Assembly: GCA_003557085.1 (NCBI GenBank)
Contig: PWPR01000089.1
Coordinates: forward strand, 1 to 7,177
From: Clostridia bacterium
Lineage (GTDB): Bacteria; Bacillota; UBA994; PWPR01
Direction of reading: 5' to 3'
DNA: 7,177 bases
Shown: in pieces, positions 3,803 through 7,177 of the stretch
How positions within the stretch are numbered: the first letter of the stretch is position 1
How the letters are laid out: each line of letters starts with the position of its first letter
Notes under the pieces: model-generated
What the model was told of the DNA's origin: nothing
What the model saw: only the letters and a program-made list of their open reading frames with translations
Database searches by the model: none
Program-made: the position numbers and the translations under genes

Positions 3803-6800
3803 ATGCAAACCCGAACGGTTAATTATGGTCGCCGTAAAAGAGAGTCTTTCGCTCGAAACGAAGAAGTATTGCAGATGCCAAATTTGATTGATATTCAAAG
3901 GGCATCTTATAGATGGTTTGAAGAGAAGGGATTGAGAGAAGCTTTTGATAGAATTTCTCCAATTCAGGACTTTACAGGCAATCTTAAGTTAGAGTTTTTA
4001 GACTATTTTTTTGACGAACCAAAATACTCAGTAGATGAAGCGAGAGAAAGAGACGTTACTTATAGTCGACCTTTACGTGTAAATGTAAGGCTGATTAATA
4101 AGGAAACCGGAGAAGTTAAAGAACAAGAAGTGTTTATGGGGGATTTCCCTATAATGACAGACAAAGGTACCTTTATATACAATGGTGCTGAAAGAGTTGT
4201 TGTAAGTCAGTTAGTACGATCGCCTGGTGCTTATTACAAAGATAAAATTGACAAAAAGGGTAATAAGATTATCGAGGCAAAAGTTATTCCAAATCGTGGT
4301 GCGTGGATTGAATATAACTATAGCAAACGAGGAGTAGTTACTGTACGGATAGATCGAAGTAGAAAGATTCCAGTAACTACATTTTTGCGTGCTTTGGGTT
4401 ATGGAACCGATGTGCAAATTATTGACCTGATGGGTATGGGGTCACAAGTTGAATCTACTCTCCAAAAGGACTCGACAGAGTCAGTAGAAGAGGGGCTATT
4501 AGAGTTATATCGTAAATTAAGACCAGGAGAACCTCCAACTGTTGATGCAGCAAAGAGCTTGATCGATTCAATGTTTTTCCAAACAAAGAGATATGACTTA
4601 GCTAATGTTGGAAGATATAAACTAAATAAGAAGCTTAATTTAGCATCAAGAATTAAAGGCAGGGTTTCGGCAGAGAATATTTTTGCTAGAAAAGATGTGT
4701 ATCAATCACAAACAGTTGTAAATAAAGAAACAGGTGAGGTTTTAAGTCAGGCAGGAGAGCTCTTGATATCGGCAGGAGAGCTGATTTTACAAGAGGAGCA
4801 ACGAATTAATGACGAAGAAATAAAAAGATTAAAACTTGCTGGCATCAACTCAGTGGCTATTTATTTAGAAGACCAAAGAATAGTAAGGGCTTTTGGTAAT
4901 GGCTATAGTAAAGTTGAGTGGCAAGAAAAATTACATAATGAGACTCTAGCTGAACCTATAAAAGTTGAAGGAGAAGTGCTAATTCCCCAAGGCACTTATA
5001 TAGGAACAGATGAGCTGGAGCTAATAGAAAAGCAAATAGACGCTTTATATGGGAAAGTAATTCATGTAGCAAAAGAGAATAAACCTATAGTAATATGTGA
5101 TGAATATCAAGAAAATAATGCTGATTGTTTAACAGAGGAAGATATAATTGCAAGTATCAATTATGCATTTAATTTACTTGATGGCGTCGGTAGATTTGAT
5201 GACATTGACCATTTAGGAAACAGAAGGTTAAGGTGTGTGGGTGAACTATTGCAAAAAGAGTTTAGAACTGGGCTATCAAGAATGGAGAGAGTCGTAAGAG
5301 AAAGAATGACCATTCAAGATACAGATTCTGTTACTCCACAGGCACTGATCAATATCCGGCCAGTTGTTGCTAAAGTAAAAGAATTCTTTGGCAGCAGTCA
5401 ATTGAGCCAATATATGGATCAGATTAATCCATTAGCTGAGATTTCTCATAAAAGAACTTTAAGTGCTCTAGGTCCAGGTGGACTAAATAGAGATAGAGCA
5501 AGTTTCGATGTACGAGATGTGCATCACTCTCACTTTGGAAGAATCTGTCCAATTGAAACACCTGAGGGTCCTAATATAGGACTAATTGGCAGGCTAGGAA
5601 CTTATACGCAAGTTAATGAGTTTGGTTTCATGCAAACACCTTATCGAGTTGTAGATAGAGATAGTAGATACTTGACAGATGAGATTAAATATTTCACTGC
5701 AGACGAAGAAGAAGGCTATACATTTGGACAGTCTAATGTAAATATAGACCCAGATAATATGAGAATCATCGATGAGTCAGTTCCAGCAAGAATTGATAAT
5801 GATGTAAGATCGATTAATCCAGAGAATTTAGACTTTATAGATGTATCTCCAAAGCAGGTGTTTAGTATTGCTACAGCACTAATTCCTTTCTTAGAAAATG
5901 ATGATGCTAATAGAGCTTTAATGGGAGCTAATATGCAAAAACAATCAGTTCCATTATTAAAGCCTCAAGCGCCAATTATAGGAACAGGGATGGAGCACAA
6001 AGCAGCTTTAGATTCAGGACATGTCATTACTGCTAAAAGAGCTGGTTTGGTTACACACGTTTCAGGCAGAAGGATAGAAATTACTACTGATGATAAAGAA
6101 GTAGATCAATATTATATGCAGAAGTTTGAGAGATCAAATCAGGGGACATGTTTAAACCAAAGACCTCTTGTATTACCAAACGAAAGAGTGGAGACAGGAG
6201 ATATTATAGCTGATGGTCCAGCAGTGGACAAAGGTGAGTTAGCTTTAGGCCGAAATATGCTATGTGGTTTTCTTAACTGGAACGGCTATAATTATGAGGA
6301 TGCAATAATAATTAATGAGAATGTGGTCAAAGAAGATGCTCTGACCTCGATACATATCGAAGAATATGAAGCAGAAGCAAGAGACACAAAATTGGGTCCA
6401 GAAGAGATTACCCGTGATATACCTAATGTAGGTGAAGATGCATTAAGAAATCTTGATGCAAGAGGTATTGTCAGAGTAGGTGCAGAAGTTAATTCTGGAG
6501 ATATATTAGTAGGTAAAGTTACACCTAAGGGTGAAACGGAGCTTACAGCAGAAGAAAGACTCTTAAGGGCAATTTTTGGTGAGAAAGCAAGAGAAGTAAG
6601 AGATACATCCACCAGAGTGCCTCACGGAGCAGAAGGAATAGTTGTTGATGTTAGAGTGTTTACTAGAGATAGTGGAGACGAAATGAATCCTGGTGTAAAC
6701 CAGCTAGTTAGAGTTTATGTAGCTAAAAAGAGAAAGATCTCTGTAGGCGATAAAATGGCTGGTAGACATGGAAATAAAGGTGTAATTTCAAGGATTCTAC

Positions 6801-7177
6801 CACAGGAAGATATGCCATTTTTAGAAGATGGACGTCCACTTGACATAGTTTTAACACCACTTGGGCTTCCTTCTCGTATGAACCTAGGTCAGATTTTTGA
6901 GATTCATTTAGGTTGGGCAGCTGAAGCTTTAGGGCTGCATATAGCTACACCGGTTTTTGATGGAGCGACTGAAGACCAAATTAAAGAAGCATTGCGTCAA
7001 GCAAATCTTCCTGAGGATGGCAAGGCAGTTTTGTATGATGGTATGACTGGTGAAAAGTATGAAAATGACGTTACAGTCGGAGCTATGTACATGATGAAGT
7101 TGTTCCATTTAGTAGACGATAAGATCCATGCTAGATCAACTGGACCTTACTCACTAGTAACTCAGCAGCCACTTGGT
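3803..7177 (+). CDS. rpoB: DNA-directed RNA polymerase subunit beta (3' end outside window)
   Basis: This is the beta subunit of RNA polymerase, forming one side of the active-site cleft and the rifamycin pocket. I read one uninterrupted frame of 1125 codons to the window edge; about the last 100 residues are missing. Landmarks are GDFPIMTDKGTFIYNGAERV in the N-terminal lobe; the Rif region starting at FFGSSQLSQYMDQINPL; CPIETPEGPNIGLIG; WNGYNYEDAII with E832/D833; and GDKMAGRHGNKGV with K984 and K992, matching E. coli K1065 and K1073. In the Rif region Q536, D539, H549 and S554 match E. coli Q513, D516, H526 and S531, but T552 replaces R529 and Y537 replaces F514. The protein is about 67 residues longer than B. 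subtilis RpoB upstream of this site, mainly in residues 279-446. The ATG at 3803 has AGGGGTGA (3787-3794) upstream. Confidence 0.97.
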   Translation, partial: MQTRTVNYGRRKRESFARNEEVLQMPNLIDIQRASYRWFEEKGLREAFDRISPIQDFTGNLKLEFLDYFFDEPKYSVDEARERDVTYSRPLRVNVRLINKETGEVKEQEVFMGDFPIMTDKGTFIYNGAERVVVSQLVRSPGAYYKDKIDKKGNKIIEAKVIPNRGAWIEYNYSKRGVVTVRIDRSRKIPVTTFLRALGYGTDVQIIDLMGMGSQVESTLQKDSTESVEEGLLELYRKLRPGEPPTVDAAKSLIDSMFFQTKRYDLANVGRYKLNKKLNLASRIKGRVSAENIFARKDVYQSQTVVNKETGEVLSQAGELLISAGELILQEEQRINDEEIKRLKLAGINSVAIYLEDQRIVRAFGNGYSKVEWQEKLHNETLAEPIKVEGEVLIPQGTYIGTDELELIEKQIDALYGKVIHVAKENKPIVICDEYQENNADCLTEEDIIASINYAFNLLDGVGRFDDIDHLGNRRLRCVGELLQKEFRTGLSRMERVVRERMTIQDTDSVTPQALINIRPVVAKVKEFFGSSQLSQYMDQINPLAEISHKRTLSALGPGGLNRDRASFDVRDVHHSHFGRICPIETPEGPNIGLIGRLGTYTQVNEFGFMQTPYRVVDRDSRYLTDEIKYFTADEEEGYTFGQSNVNIDPDNMRIIDESVPARIDNDVRSINPENLDFIDVSPKQVFSIATALIPFLENDDANRALMGANMQKQSVPLLKPQAPIIGTGMEHKAALDSGHVITAKRAGLVTHVSGRRIEITTDDKEVDQYYMQKFERSNQGTCLNQRPLVLPNERVETGDIIADGPAVDKGELALGRNMLCGFLNWNGYNYEDAIIINENVVKEDALTSIHIEEYEAEARDTKLGPEEITRDIPNVGEDALRNLDARGIVRVGAEVNSGDILVGKVTPKGETELTAEERLLRAIFGEKAREVRDTSTRVPHGAEGIVVDVRVFTRDSGDEMNPGVNQLVRVYVAKKRKISVGDKMAGRHGNKGVISRILPQEDMPFLEDGRPLDIVLTPLGLPSRMNLGQIFEIHLGWAAEALGLHIATPVFDGATEDQIKEALRQANLPEDGKAVLYDGMTGEKYENDVTVGAMYMMKLFHLVDDKIHARSTGPYSLVTQQPLG

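Noticed and set aside
6292..6612. Minus-strand open frame of 106 codons within rpoB, and similar ones at 4211-4417, 889-1089 and 404-619.
   Set aside because: All are antisense to conserved coding sequence without start signals or recognisable protein features.
3803..7177. Possible frameshift or stop within rpoB.
   Set aside because: Reading codon by codon gives one open frame with conserved motifs from start to edge, so the gene is intact within the window.

Overview
The window is a ribosomal protein / RNA polymerase gene cluster from a low-GC, AT-rich bacterium. It is most likely a member of the Bacillota, of clostridial or related type. The evidence is strong AGGAGG-type ribosome binding sites, a Gly/Ala-rich L7/L12 hinge, a four-cysteine L33, a firmicute-type L10 leader and a clostridia-like RpoB. 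I cannot name the genus from the sequence alone. Every gene is on the + strand. I see no mobile element, CRISPR array, tRNA or rRNA.

Layout: the 3' end of tuf (EF-Tu) with its terminator; a TTGACA promoter; then rpmG (L33), secE, nusG, rplK (L11) and rplA (L1) as one tightly spaced unit. A second promoter starts 3 bp after the rplA stop and drives an L10-type leader with an antiterminator/terminator pair, followed by rplJ (L10) and rplL (L7/L12). A good intrinsic terminator closes that unit. A third promoter then drives rpoB (RNA polymerase beta) through a leader of about 200 nt that contains another intrinsic terminator. rpoB runs off the right edge in frame, with 1125 codons present.

The genes supply the translation and transcription core: the elongation factor, the L1 stalk, the L11/L10/L12 stalk base that recruits translation factors, a subunit of the Sec translocon, the transcription factor NusG and polymerase beta. 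Control appears to act at RNA level in at least two places and perhaps three: a probable L1 operator between rplK and rplA that resembles the L1 site on 23S rRNA, the L10(L12)4 attenuator before rplJ, and an apparently uncharacterised attenuator-like leader before rpoB.

The gene content is ordinary and conserved, and I found no new multi-gene system. The parts most worth a second look are the rpoB leader (terminator, enclosing stem, repeated motif, long-range complementarity to the rplL terminator) and a threonine in RpoB at a position that contacts rifampicin.
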